Origin: Neostapfia colusana
Taxonomy: Eukaryota > Streptophyta > Magnoliopsida > Poales > Poaceae
Reading direction: 5' to 3'
NCBI GenBank assembly: GCA_030760725.1
Contig: JASWHV010000008.1
Location: forward strand, 28,306,720 to 28,370,719
DNA length: 64,000 nt
The notes beneath the pieces were generated by a model that did not search any database, was not told the DNA's origin, and saw only the letters and a list, made by a program, of their open reading frames with translations. Both the position numbers and the translations under genes were made by a program. How positions within the stretch are numbered: the stretch's first letter is position 1; each line of letters opens with the position of its first letter. Positions 1-12,900 of this stretch are shown here, in pieces.

Positions 1-814
1 GCTGTCGAATCACGCTTCTTAGAGTGGGTGTATGTAACGTGTTATCCGGGTGTGTCTTGATTGCAATCACCGTCCCTCGCGGTTATTTGAGTACCCGCTT
101 GTTCACTGCCCTGTGACGTAGTAAGAAGTGAAATAAGCCAACTGAAAATGCTGTATTGAACTATTAAATGTCTTGAAACCTTGTATGCTGTAGTTATAGA
201 GCAAATTAAGTTTATATTCCACTTTGGGCATCTCCACATCGGGGGAAAGAGTTTCTTGTTTGATTGTGGACTTCCGATGTGAGGGCTGCCTAAGGCACAT
301 GAATCTGCTGCTATAAAACTGAAAGTAAGGCTCAACTTATAGGCGTGTCTTTATTGTAAAGTCCTTTCCTACCTTACACATCCTTGCACGTAGAGTTCCA
401 TGCCTAGGGTTGACGGTTAAGACTTGCTGAGCCATCGTGCTCACGGTTGCAATATTTTGAGCTGTGTGCAGGTGAGAGTTATGAGGAAGGTTCCGAGGAC
501 GAGGCGATGCCCCCGTCGGGGTACACGGCCGAGCTGGAGCCCTGCATGCCGCCATGATTCTCCGGTTCCTTGCTGCTAGCGTGTAGCGTCCCCGGGCTGG
601 ACGGCTGCACTTTTGCATAGCTAGGATGAGAGGCCATATATGAATATTACTTCCGCTTTATGAATAGGTTTTGTAAAAAGACTTCCGCTGTTTTATATCA
701 AATAAAAGTTTGTATGTTGTTCTTTATTCTTTTCGTGTGTGCTGTTGGGTGCCGCATCGCACGGCACCACCCTATGCGATCCTGGAGTGGGTGAACCACA
801 GGGTGGTCCCCACA
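1..814 (+). repeat. Element E: 3' portion of an LTR, truncated by the window edge
   Basis: Downstream part of a plus-strand LTR. The last 170 bases resemble the reverse complement of element B's LTR end (shared tract TGTGCTGTTGGGTGCCGCAT followed by a G/C-rich hairpin) and the segment ends in CCCCACA at 814, a typical LTR CA terminus. The sequence directly after it is element D LTR rather than a primer-binding site, so this is either a solo LTR or the 3' LTR of an element lying left of the window. The tract around 79-120 (CACCGTCCCTCGCGGTTA) is also found in the A, B, C, F and G LTRs, showing the families are related. No gag-pol coding is present here; the long frames in it are chance. Confidence 0.75.
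472..557 (+). other. E LTR terminal exon of the LTR split ORF
   Basis: Starts right after a GTGTGCAG acceptor-like site (464-471). Read in the phase used by the other LTR families it gives 27 residues and a TGA stop at 555-557, with the acidic stretch YEEGSEDEA and the end ELEPCMPP. These match the ends of the equivalent segments in D and C (EWESCTP, EWESCMP) and A/G (EWEPYTP). The preceding exon would lie left of the window. Whether it is translated is unknown. Confidence 0.45.
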
Positions 815-1369
815 ATAAGAAGGCAGCGAGGCGGTTCGGTGGCTCGGGCGGTAAGCAGCTGCTGGCCTTGACGCTGCTCGTCGTGGCGGCTGCTGGATCA
901 CGTGCAAGTAACCGAGCTCGACTCCTAAGTCGGTTAAATTTGGTGCTGAGGCTGACCTATGGGTCCCACCTGAGTTTTAACCTCTGAAATTAAATTTTCC
1001 CCACTGTTCTAAACAGTAGAGACCCAAATAACCCTGTTCATTTGAATTATCTACCCTCTGGCCATTTGAATTGGATAGAATTCAAACTGGGAAGAGTTTT
1101 GAAGATATTTTCAGCACATATGCAGTTTGAAATTCAAATAAAGTTTGAATTTGCTAAACTTAGCTCATGTCAAGATCAACTCCAAATGGAGTGAAAATTG
1201 GTGTGTGAGCTCACAAAAATGTGCTGAGTAAGAATATGCCTCCCACTTTTGAATTCATGGGATGGGAATAGTTTGAATTTGAATTTGAGTTCAAACCACC
1301 CTCTTTCTAGTCATACCCAAAAGGACTTCAAAAAGGATTGAATTTGGCTGAAATTTGACATGAGCATTC
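815..1369 (-). repeat. Element D 3' LTR, left fragment
   Basis: Aligns by eye with 32010-32680 of D's other LTR: the tract GGGTCCCACCTG, the phrase TTTTAACCTCTGAAAT, the GAATTGGATAG/GAATTGCATAG stretch and the following AT-rich part occur in the same order. It is bounded on the left by the end of element E and on the right by element A. Divergence from the other D LTR looks like about one fifth of positions, so D is older than A and B. No gene is seen. Confidence 0.7.
1365..1369. repeat. Target-site duplication of element A (left copy)
   Basis: CATTC directly precedes the TGTAAAAGCC start of A; the identical 5 bp follows A at 28316-28320. Confidence 0.9.
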
Positions 1370-2642
1370 TGTAAAAGCCAAAGAAAAAGGGACTTGCAAA
1401 AACTTTTCATCACCTCACAACCCCATAGTTTTTGTTGTGGATAGATTGTGAAAAATTGTGAAGAGCAAGTAACCTCCATCAAAAGAGTGATTACAGGGGA
1501 AAACCTACACTTTCACAAAGTAGGATTTCTACACTTGAACATGAGAGGTTGAGCTCACCCCTAGGACTTAAAAAGCCTTGGAAAGGTTCAGGCCAAGTTT
1601 CATGCAAATCCAACACTTTTTGAGGCAATTCTGGAGGCATTTGAGAAGAGGCCAATTTGAATGTAAATTCAAATTACAGCAACTTTCATCACTCATATTC
1701 AAAAGTTAGTTTCATATTCAGACTCAGTATATTTTCCTGAGTTACACCACCAATTTTCAGTCCCATTGGACTTCATCTTGTCGGGAGCCAAATTTGAAAC
1801 AATTCAAACTGAGTTTGAACTTTCCAATTCAAATATGAAGGGAATGTGGCCAAACCAGTTTGAAGTTGGTGAATTCAAATTCTTCCTCTGAATTGGTGGC
1901 TAAGTTTCCTTTTCAAGTCTGAGTAGGTGGGATATTTGCAAAACAGAGAGGATTAGGGGGGAGGAGAGGGCCCACTAGTCAGCTAGACTTCGGACCGAAG
2001 TAAGCACAGGGCAAGCTCGGTTTACCGGGACTCGGCAGCGCTCAACACTGAGCCAACTGAGCAGCCACCTCACCCCACTGCACGCGCTGGCGACCAGCTT
2101 ACCGAATTGCTGCCTCGGCATGATCCATCCCCTCTGAACCGAGCGACCTGCGTTTCGCCTCTGCTACCTGCACCCGATAACCACCAAGCTCGCCGCCACC
2201 TCTGGGAAATCATCGGGAGCTAGCTCAAACCGTGCCACAGCGCCTCCAACCTGCACAACAGAGCTACGCCCTCATTCCTCACCTTCCCAGCGCGAGAGTC
2301 AGCAAGCTCCGACAGTGTCCGAGCCCCGAATTCGGTTGTCCGCGGCAAGCCAAGGTTAACCGGGGACGGGCGCACGTGGACAGCCTACACCTGGCCCTGT
2401 CACGCCCAAGCAAGGACATCCCCGGACGCGCCGGTGAGCACTGCTGCTTCCACCCAAACCACAAGACCAGCCGTGAACCACCGAGCAAGAATTTGGAAAA
2501 ACTTCACCGGCGACCACAGGACGACGTTCCGGTATGAGACCTCCGAATTCCCACTCCATTCTCGTCGTCAGTTCACTAAACTGTGCTCAAAGGAGCTAGA
2601 CTCAAGGGCGAACCGATCCCCTCCCCAATTCTGGCTTGAAAC
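1370..2642 (+). repeat. Element A 5' LTR, first part
   Basis: Matches 24261-25535 of A's 3' LTR nearly base for base, from TGTAAAAGCC to GGCTTGAAAC, where element B interrupts it. The first 600 bases are AT-rich; 1980-2640 is GC-rich. The GC-rich part holds several overlapping frames on both strands, present in both LTRs, which I regard as non-coding or untranslated leader. Confidence 0.9.
2638..2642. repeat. Probable target-site duplication of element B (left copy)
   Basis: GAAAC precedes B's TGAGGGGGCC; TAAAC follows B at 14795-14799. The undisturbed site in A's 3' LTR reads TTGAAACCCTCGG, so the right copy carries one changed base. Confidence 0.7.
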
Positions 2643-5600
2643 TGAGGGGGCCCGACCTCCGATCACGGGGTCGTGCCGCCTCGCCCGGGGATCGCATTGG
2701 GTGGTGCCGTGTTATGCGGCACCCAACAGCACACATATAAGAAACAATGTATTACATAAATCAAAGCGGAAGCTTACAACTGTTCTTTGTAAATACTTTA
2801 CATAAAATAGCTACAGCGGAAGTCTATAAACAGCTCACGTCGAATATCTAGGAGGCACTCGAGAAGAGGTCCAGCCCGCGGACTCCTCTCGCTAGCAACA
2901 CGAAGACATGGCAGCGGCTAGGTTCTCCAAGTGTGACATGACTCGGAAGTTCCCGAGTCCCACCGGATAACCTTCTTTATAGCGTCGAGGTTTACCTGCA
3001 AAACCACTTATATAGCAAGAGTGAGCACAAGGCCTCAGCAAGACTTAACCGTCTCTCCTAAATCATGCAACTCTACATGAGGGTAACTTAAGACGTGATC
3101 CTGTAATTTGTGAAAAGACTCGCCTACGAGTTCATCCTTAACTTTCACATTTTTAGCCATAATAGTAGTGACCTTGCGCCCAGCAACATTGGAACTCCAC
3201 AATCAAACAAGAAACGATTCATTCCAATGTTACTTGTCCCAAGGTGGAGAAATAACTTTAGTTTGCTCTATTTCTACTTCAAACATGGTTTCCATGCAAC
3301 TTAACGTAATCATAACAGAAATTATACTTTTTGCAAACTGTTTCCACAGAAGTTGATTACTACGTCACAACATGGGAGCAAGCGGTACTCAATAACCGCG
3401 AGGGACGGTGATTCGAATCAAACACTACCCGGATAACTCGACACATACACCCGCCTCTGAAGACCCAACTCTGGCGTCCTTCATTACGTCGTATGTGGCA
3501 ACCTTTCTCACGACACTAGACTGTAGAACCGGTCGCGCCGTCTCGGGCTCATAGGTCTAACGAGACGATGTGGTATGCCTCTACAATCCAGTGAACCTGG
3601 TACATCGGTTTCCTGGTTCTCCATATATCAGTAAGCATGCGGTACACAACTCAATACTTGCTCCTGGACGCGGCATACGCATCGGTCCTTAACCGACACA
3701 GGCAGAGCTACTCGACCAAGACCTCGTCTTGTCGCAGCCTAACCCCTCTGCCCGGTCTCATCTTTAGAAATGTAAACTTTAATTTTCTTCCTTTCCCAAC
3801 CACACTTATGATATTCTGGACTATAGCTCGCGAGTAGATTCCAACTACTCATCTTCTACCGGATGCCCTAGTCTATTTAGCATGGCCTTATTCTACAGCG
3901 ATGACACAATGCTACCCTTGACCTCAGGGTTCATGTTTGGTTATGCAAGTGGAGTATAAAACACCCTTGACCTAATGCACATACAAACTTTGACCCATAG
4001 TAGTGAACAAAGTAAAAACTTTAGAAAACAACTTAAATGCAAACCGGGGCTTGCCTTGGTTTTGCCGGTGACTAAAGTCAGGTAATATGGGGTTAGTTGC
4101 TGATGTCTTGAAGTTCAACTCCTGCCCTTCTTGTTCCTTGGTCCAAGTTCACCTTCTCCTTCACTCTTCCACGTTTAAACACTACACGTTATGAACATGC
4201 ATACATGTTTAATTGTAAAACTTTTAGCTAACAAATGCTAAAGCCAAGTTTAAAACTGGAACTCTGTTTATGAATTAAAATGACACAGGGATGGTGGTTT
4301 GGGTGTGTGTCTAAGCACTATCATCAAGTGAGAAGTGAGATTCATCACTTGGGTGGTGATTTCCCAATTGGTTGAACAGAACACTACTGATCCAGGGCTC
4401 CAATGGAGCTGGAAATTTTCTTGTGAGTTCCTTGTCTCAAGAAAGTCCTCTGGACCAAAATTCAGAATATTTCACTAAGTGGATCACCCAGAACAATTCC
4501 CTAAGCCTTTAGGCAAAGAGGAATTAATTCTGAATAAATTTGCACTTTCATGCAAATTCAAGTGAACTGCAGTTTCATACATAGCTCAGAGAGTATGCCT
4601 GAATTTTCCTAGGATTTTTGGAGCTAACGAATGGCTAGAACTGAATTTCCAAGTTTTTGGAAATTCTCTGAAAATGTTTCTGTATTCATTTGAATACCGA
4701 CACTTAAAATCAGAATTACTCTAACTAAATCAACTCCAAATGAGCTGAAACTTTTACAGAGTCACCTAATATCCTAAAGAATATCCTGGCAAAATTGGGG
4801 AATTTTGGATGAACCAAACTCCCTCTAAAATTCTTTTGCTGAAAAGCTTTAAAGAATTTTCCAGAATTTTCTATGGGTTTTCATGCAAATTGGGTTGCTT
4901 ATTCGGATAGATCTTTTCGTCCTGAATCCAACCCAATTTGAATCACTAAATTTGGAGCTTCCCAACAAAAGTTCTGAGGTTTTAAAGTTTGAACTAAATC
5001 TGGAATTCAAATTAAATCGGGGAAATATTTAAACTCTGACAGTGGCACCATCCCCACGTGTCAACCGCTGGGATTGCGCCACACGGGGCCGCAGATCTTT
5101 TCCCGCGCCACCACACTGGATCACACGCCACAGCTGATCCGGATTTTTAATCTTCAGCTGCTGACACGTGGGCCCGGTGGGGCTCTTCTTCTTCATCCCG
5201 CTCCCGCGCCTCCCCCTCGCCGGCGCTCCACTGGAGCTCACCGGACCCGGCTTCCCGGCCGTCCCTCGGCCGGAGACTCGCCGCCTGGGCGTTTTCAGTG
5301 TCGGGGAACATGTCTACGGGGTTGGCTCGGGTTGCCAGTGGCCGGAAGTAGGCCGGCGACGAGCCGCGGCCTTCGGTGACGATCGGCGCTGTCGCCCGGC
5401 CCTTGTAGCCCGCTAACAGCTCAACCGAACCGCCCAAAAGCACCAGCAGAGGATGGGTTAGCTCGGTATAGCCTCAATGTGGCTCAGAAACGGCGGCAAG
5501 TGGGGGTTCACCGTGCACCCGAGAGTCCCCGCCATGATCGCCGCTCGGAAACTTCAAAATGGTCTGCTAATGTGGGGTTTCAAGCCAGGATTTGGGAGGG

Positions 5601-7518
5601 GATCGGGTCGTCCTCGAGTCTAGGTCCTTTGAGCACAGTTTAGTGACCTAAAGACGAGAAGGGAGTGAGAATTTAAAGAATTCATACCAGAACATCGCCC
5701 GGTGGCCGCCGGCGAAGTTTTCCCAAATTCTTGCTCGGTGGTTCACGGATTGCCTTGTGGTTTGGGTGGAAGCAGCAGCGACCAGCAGCGCCCCGATGGC
5801 CGTCCTTGCTTGGGCATGACAATCCACGGAGTGAGCTGTCCGCGTGAACGACAAGCCGCGGTGGAGTTGGGTCACCGTGAAAACGAGCCATGCTAGGGCA
5901 AGGGAGGCCGGAACCCGGCTGTTTTCTCGCCGAGGACGTGAGAGGAGCTCCCTCAGGACCATTTTGCGGCTTAGTGGAGTGGTTGCGTGGGGTTCGGTTG
6001 GTTCCCGGGGATCGTCCGATTAAAGGCGGCAATTTTCCGGTCGGTTGCTCGCGAGGAGGTAAGGACACGGGAGTAGCTCGGTGTCACGAGGGGAATGATC
6101 ACACAGAGGGCAGCAGGTCCACGAGTAGATCTCCAGCGCTGCTCAAGCAGCTGGGAGCTGGCGGCAAACCTCCCCCTCGGTGGCGCCTCGCGCTGGCTTC
6201 GGCTGTCCGGCGCCTTCGAGCGAAACAGGGAACCGGTTTGAGTCTGAACAGAGGAAAATATTGCTTAAGTGCTAAGTCTTCCCCTCTCCTCAATGAGAAT
6301 TGGGTCCCACTCATCTCCTTTCCCTAAATATCCAAATTTTGGCACATTGTAAACTTCAGCTATTAGGGATCCAAATTCAAAGGCCATTTTGCCATTTGAC
6401 AAATTGAGCCACAGTTTCAAATTTGAATTCAGATTTAGAGAAAATTTACAAGTCCCCTTGATATACATATCAAAGCATCTCCAAATTTTCTCAAAATTTG
6501 TCTCCCTCATAATTTGGACCTGAGGAATTCAAATATGCCATCTGATCCTTAAGTTGGCCATTGCAAATACAAATTTTCAAACAACAGTTTGAATCTCTTT
6601 TTTGGAAAGGGCCTTCTTTGCCTTGAAGTAGACCATTTAATTCAAACTGAAATTTAAGTCCTCTTTGGTGATGACCCATCTGAATTTGGGTGAAACACTT
6701 TGGTTTGCTCCTAGCCCATGCTTGATCAATGTTGGTCCCAAGCTGAACCGCACAAGTTCAATTTGACCATGCCCCTCAAATTTGAATTTGAAGGTAATCT
6801 CAAACAATGGTTTGAACAAATGGTATATGAGCTCAAACACTCTCCAATTTGGAACTTAAGCTCTTTAATACCTGAGGACTGCAATGGCCATCTCATATAT
6901 ATGCTTTTGGGCCATCAGACCATGAATGCTTTGCAAGGGTTCAAAAATGGGGTTTAAACTTCCCTCCCCTCTACTCATAGGGAATGTACATATGAGTTAG
7001 ATTTTTGGGAGTGAAATCCTTCCCCGGGTTAACATGTGTTCAACAGGAGTTAAAGAAGATTTTTGCTCTTCCCACATGTCCATGTTTGAGTTTATCATTT
7101 TATGTGACATAACTCAAATCATTCCCTTGTCCTAACATGTTTGAATTCAGCATGAACTCAACATGATCATAGTCCATTCCCTTTTGGCTCACCCTCAAAT
7201 CAGAAAGTTACCACCACATTGTCCTCAATTCAAATGTGTGAGGCTCCAGGTGTATACAAAAGTTTGGCGGCAAATTGAGCTGAGCCTTTGGGTCTAAAGA
7301 CCTTATCTTTATTCTTTCTCATCCACATGTATGATTACACATGAGTTTATCTTCACCTTGGTCCAACACATTCAAAGGCATGCTTGAACCCATGTGGTTG
7401 CACCTCATGTATACCACCCCATCTAAGAAAGTTTTTGTAAGTCCCATTTTTCGTGAACAGAAACACAATGACGTTCAATCATCCGTTCCTCTGCATTCAC
7501 GTTTTTGGGACTTTTACA
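2643..7518 (-). repeat. Element B 3' LTR
   Basis: Direct copy of 9921-14794. In element orientation it starts TGTAAAAGTCCC and ends GGCCCCCTCA. It contains a GC-rich central block (about 5040-6250) between AT-rich flanks. The longest frames in the GC block overlap on both strands and recur identically in the other LTR; I do not call them genes. The stretch 6330-7500 is AT-rich and shows nothing gene-like. Confidence 0.92.
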
Positions 7519-8345
7519 TTTCTTCCCCCTTAAAAAGAATCTCGTCCCGAGATTCCAATAGGAGAACGAGACGGGAGAGGTAATGCAAGTGGTATGATGA
7601 TAACAATTCCAGATAGTTCATGCAGAGGTAATCTTTGCTCTCCACGTTGTTTCCTCCGTGGTATGATTACTCCACCCCACCTGGTAAAATCTTAATATCT
7701 GATTTCAGGTGTTCCGGATTCTTCTCATCGATAGTCTGAACCGGTCACTCGGTGTAGGTACGATCCGGCTTCAACTAGTCAAGTTCTTCGGTGTGGACAG
7801 CGATGGTAGTTTTAAAGTACCTCAGTAGCTGTGACACATGCAATATGTCGTGAATACCAGCAAAGTTTGCCGGTAGTTCCAGCCGGTAAGTCACGATCCC
7901 ACACATCTCCGTGATAGCCGTCGAAATGCAATGGTCTATGCCTTTGACCATCATGACTTTTATTTCGGGATTGAACAGCCTCCAAGTTCGCTTCTATCGT
8001 TCGATCTCGGTCATCAGCCTTGTTGACTAGCCAACCCCAATCAGTACCCTTCTGCCGTACTCACACCACTGTAGTGGTGTGCGACATTTCCGGCAGTCTA
8101 GAGCTTCATATTACGAGGTATCACTATATGGTCTTTAAACCATAGAGTACCCTCATTGTTCTTTATAGTGACGGCATTGAGTGAACGACAATCAACACTT
8201 AATCTTAGTGTCTCAGCGTTCTTCTTAACGAACAGCGCAGAGCAACCCCAAGGTCATGAGCTTGGTTGTATCACACATTTGCTCATGGTTTCCCTTAGTT
8301 GCTTCTTCAACCGTTCTCTTTGCTGGGCAGAACAGCCTCTTCTGT
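7519..8345 (-). pseudogene. Element B pol remnants (chromodomain, integrase, RT pieces)
   Basis: Next to the LTR is a minus-strand polypurine tract (CCCCCTTAAAAAGAATCTCG on the plus strand) like that of D and G. Segments near 7860-7950 resemble the GPY/F-chromodomain part of G (49195-49285), 8040-8110 the end of the integrase core, 8120-8158 the region before the zinc-binding part of integrase, and 8158-8345 the start of RT (G 51510-51655). All are full of stops and shifts, and the intervening parts of pol are missing, so the interior is a mosaic of leftovers from several deletions. No protein is expected. Confidence 0.7.
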
Positions 8346-9904
8346 CCTAACCCAGATTTTGATCCGTTTAGAAGCATTTTCATAACTCAGATTGAATACC
8401 AAAGTTAAAGATAACTTCAATATCTTTCCAATGAGTATTCAAATGCCTCCGTATCACTTTTGGATCAACGGTTATGATTGCTCAAAGTTGACAGAATTTC
8501 TGGATAAAATTTGCCAGCATCTCCTTTGTAGGTGGCAGACTTTATCACAGTTGTATATGCAGATACAATATGAATCTGAACCAACTTTAAACTACAACAA
8601 TGTTGCATATCTCATGAACTTTCCAACGGTGTATCATGGGCTCCTTAGGGATTTTTCTACAGGAAGTTATGGCTTAAAAACAGAAAGGTCCAGAGAGGTT
8701 TTGCTACTGTCCTGGTTCTGAACAGTTTGCCTTCAACTGGACTTTTCACCAACTTAACTTATGATTTTGCTCTGGAGGTCTACAAGAGAGTTGTAGAGAA
8801 CTTGAAAAGACTTCCAGAACTGTATCATACAACTTAATTGGTTAAAGCTACTCAGAGTTATGCTCTTTTAAAGTCCAGCAAGAATTCCTGCCAGAAACGA
8901 AGCACTCTGTTTTTGAAAACATTAACACCTAGTTATAGTCTCATTTGAGTCTTAGCTCAAAATAAGAGTTCAGTAACTAATATTTGTTTCAAACTTCCAT
9001 TTTTAGTTGCAAGTTAGTTCATGAATCATTTCTTAATAGGGAAGAGGTTATTAAGTGTAGTACGATGTCGATGCACCGTAAGAATATGTCGGTACTACGT
9101 TGCCTCACCAAAGAAAATCCCACGCCGGATCATACCGGCATATACGTATTAGCAGTGGCACTAAGACGGTCTCTCGCACACGTATACTACACGGGATACG
9201 TACGTGGTTAGTACCTGCAGAAGAACACTCAATAGTGGTGCACTCAAGGGTTTGTTTCATTTCAGGCAGTTCCATATTTAAAAGTAAATACAAACGCCCG
9301 TATCATTGCCATACGGCCGTCCTTGAGTTAAGTCACGTCTCAAGGTACGTGATCGTGTTTCAACACCACACGACGGGGAACCCGAGTATGTTATGAACGG
9401 GTCGTCACGGTTGGGAATGTTATCAACCCAACGGATACCACCTACTGCCCTGCAGGGCACGCAGACGGCAAGCGCTGCGTATGTCCTCCTGGGCTATTTC
9501 CAGACGAACACACTATCGCGTTACTGACCATGAGATGGGGTCTCCACTTACTTGCCTAATGCGCGCTAGGGATCAGCGTTTCACATGAACTCAGGAACAT
9601 GGAGAGTCCAAGAGTTTCATATTGACGTCTCACACCAAGCTGTGAGACCTTTCCCTGAACCACGCTCCTCGTCAGGGGAGCTAACCGAAATTGAACCGCT
9701 TTCGGTGACGTTCCTTACCATGCTTGCCTGAGCGTAGGTGCGTCGTTACATAATCAAAATTCAGTATTATAACAAATATGTTAGTCCTGCCACTTTAAGT
9801 AACTACACTACTATAGTCCTTATGTGGGCCTAATACCGTTTCCTCCCCGTATCCTAAGTTTTTGTCGTAATACAATCCTTATTCCGTGCGCTATTACCAA
9901 TGCG
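8346..9904 (-). other. Element B untranslated leader
   Basis: AT-rich region between the pol remnants and the PBS. It parallels the leaders of G (53900-55416) and A (17700-19250) in order: the GAATACCAAAGTTAAAGA tract, the segment with GTCGGTACTACGTTGC, and a perfect palindrome at 9446-9459. No open frame of substance. It presumably holds packaging and dimerisation signals, which is inference. Confidence 0.65.
9446..9459. promoter_or_regulatory. Leader palindrome TGCCCTGCAGGGCA (element B)
   Basis: A perfect 14-bp palindrome about 450 bases from the PBS. The same palindrome sits at the same distance in A (18144-18157) and G (54960-54973). It could act as an RNA dimer-initiation sequence; this is inference. 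Confidence 0.4.
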
Positions 9905-9917
9905 GCTCTGATAACCA
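9905..9917 (-). other. Element B primer-binding site, one base longer than expected
   Basis: Minus strand reads TGGTTATCAGAGC, the initiator Met-tRNA site TGGTATCAGAGC with one extra T, three bases from the 5' LTR. The PBSs of A, C, D, F and G lack the extra base. Confidence 0.8.
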
Positions 9918-9920
9918 CGC

Positions 9921-12900
9921 TGAGGGGGCCCGACCTCCGATCATGGGGTGGTGCCGCCTCGCCCGGAGATCGCAATGGGTGGTGCCATGTTATGCGGCAC
10001 CCAACAGCACACATATAAGGAACAATGTATTACATAAATCAAAGCGGAAGCTTACAACTGTTCTTTGTAAATACTTTACATAAAATAGCTACAGCGGAAG
10101 TCTATAAACAGCTCACGTCGAATATCTAGGAGGCACTCGAGAAGAGGTCCAGCCCGCGGACTCCTCTCGCTAGCAACACGAAGACATGACAGTGGCTAGG
10201 TTCTCCAAGTGTGACATGACTCGGAAGTTCCCGGGTCCCACCGGATAACCTTCTTTATAGCGTCGAGGTTTACCTGCAAAACCACTTATATAGCAAGAGT
10301 GAGCACAAGGGCTCAGCAAGACTTAACTGTCTCTCCTAAATCATGCAACTCTACATGAGGGTAACTTAAGACCTGATCCTGTAATTTGCGAAAAGACTCG
10401 CCTACGAGTTCATCCTTAACTTTCACATTTTTAGCCATAATAGTAGTGACCTTGCGCCCAGCAACATTGGAACTCCACAATCAAACAAGAAACGCTTCAT
10501 TCCAATGTTACTTGTCCCAAGGTGGAAAAATAACATTAGTTTGCTCTATTTCTACTTCAAACATGGTTTCCATGCACTTAACGTAATCATAACAGCAATT
10601 ATACTTTTTGCAAACTGTTTCCACACAAGTTGATTACTACGTCACAACATGGGAGCAAGCGGTACTCAATAACCGTGAGGGACGGTGATTCAAATCAAAC
10701 ACTACCCGGATAACTCGACACATACGCCCGCCTCTGAAGACCCAACTCTGGCGTCCTTCATTACGTCGTATGTGGCAACCTTTCTCAGGACACTAGACTG
10801 TAGAACCGGTCGCGCCGTCTCGGGCTCATAGGTCTAACGAGACGATGTGGTATGCCTCTACAATCCAGTGAACCTGGTACATCGGTTTCCTGGTTCCCAT
10901 ATATCAGTAAGCATCCGGTACACAACTCAATACTTGCTCCTGGACGCGGCATACACATCGGTCCTTAACCGACAGAGGCAGAGCTACTCGACAAAGACCT
11001 CGTCTTGTCGCAGCCTAACCCCTCTGCCCGGTCTCATCTTTAGAAATGTAAACTTTAGTTTGCTTCCTTTCCCAACCACACTTATGATATTATGGACTAT
11101 AGCTCGCGAGTAGATTCCAACTACTCATCTTCTACCGGATGCCCTAGTCTATTTAGCATGGCCTTATTCTACAGCGATGACACAATGCTACCCTTGACCT
11201 CAGGGTTCATGTTTGGTTATGCAAGTGGAGTATAAAACACCCTTGAACTAATGCACATACAAACTTTGACCCATAGTAGTGAACAAAGTAAAAACTTTAG
11301 AAAACAACTTAAATGCAAACCGGGGCTTGCCTTGGTTTTGCAGGTGACTAAAGTCAGGTAATATGGGGTTAGTTGCTGATGTCTTGAAGTTCAACTCCTG
11401 CCCTTCTTGTTCCTTGGTCCAAGTTTACCTTCTCCTTCACTCTTCCACGTTTAAACACTACACGTTATGAACATGCATACATGTTTAATTGTAAAACTTT
11501 TTGCTAACAAATGCTAAAGCCAATTTTAAAACTGGAACTCTGTTTACGAATTTAAAATGACACGGGGGTGGTGGTTTGGGTGTGTGTCTAAGCACTATCA
11601 TCAAGTGAGAAGTGAGGTTCATCACTTGGGTGGTGATTTCCCAATTGGTTGAACAGAACACTACTGATCCAGGGCTCCAATGGAGCTGGAAATTTTCTTG
11701 TGAGTTCCTTGTCTCAAGAAAGTCCTCTGGACCAAAATTCAGAATATTTCACTAAGTGGATCACCCAGAACAATTCCCTAAGACTTTAGGCAAAGAGGAA
11801 TTAATTCTGAATAAATTTTCACTTTCATGCAGATTCAAGTGAACTGCAATTTCATACATAGCTCAGAGAGTATGACTGAATTTTCCTAGGATTTTTGGAG
11901 CTAAGGAATGGCTAGAACTGAATTTCCAATTTTTTGGAAATTCTCTGAAAATGTTTCTGTATTCATTTGAATACAGAAACTTAAAATCAGAATTACCCTA
12001 AATAAATCAACTCCAAATGAGCTGAACCTTTTACAGGAGTCTCATAATATCCTAAAGAATATCCTGGCAAAATTTGGGGAATTTTGGATGAACCAAACTC
12101 CCTCTAAAATTCTTTTTCTGAAAAGCTTTAAAGAATTTTCCAGAATTTTCTATGGGTTTTCATGCAAATTGGGTTGCATATTCGGATAGATCTTTTCATC
12201 CTGAATCCAACCCAATTTGAATCACTAAATTTGGAGCTTCACAACAAAAGTTATGAGGTTCTAAAGTTTGAACTAAATCTGGAATTCAAATTAAATCGGG
12301 GAATATTTAAACTCTGACAGTGGCACCATTCCCATGTGTCAACCGCTGGGATCGCGCCACACGGGGCCGCAGATCTTTTCCCGCGCCACCACACTGGATC
12401 ACACGCCACAGCTGATCCGGATTTTTAATTTTCAGCTGCTGACACGTGGGCCCGGTGGGGGTCTTCTTCTTCATCCCGCTCCCGCGCCTCCCCCTCGCCG
12501 GCGCTCCACTGGAGCTCGCCGGACCCGGCTTCCCGGCCGTCCCTCGGCTGAAGACTCGCCGCCTGGGAGTTTTCACGGTCGGGGAACATGTCCACGGGGT
12601 TGGCTCGGGTTGCCAGTGGCCGGAAGTAGGCCGGCGACGAGCCGCGGCCTTCGGTGATGATCGGCGCTGTCGCCCGGCCCTTGTAGCCCGCTAACAGCTC
12701 AACCGAACCGCCCAAAAGCACCAGCAGAGGATGGGTTAGCTTGGTATAGCCTCAACGTGGCTCAGAAACGGCGGCAAGTGGGGGTTCACCGTGCACCCGA
12801 GAGTCCCCGCCATGATCGCAGCTCGGAAACTTCAAAATGGTCTGTTAATGTGGGGTTTCAAGCCAGGATTTGGGAGGGGATCGGGTGGTCCTCGAGTCTA

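Noticed and set aside
5074..5443. GC-rich frames of about 100 codons on both strands in B (also 12334-12721) and in A (2232-2805, 25122-25542)
   Set aside because: Fully overlapping antisense frames inside LTRs with no family resemblance; openness follows from high GC content.
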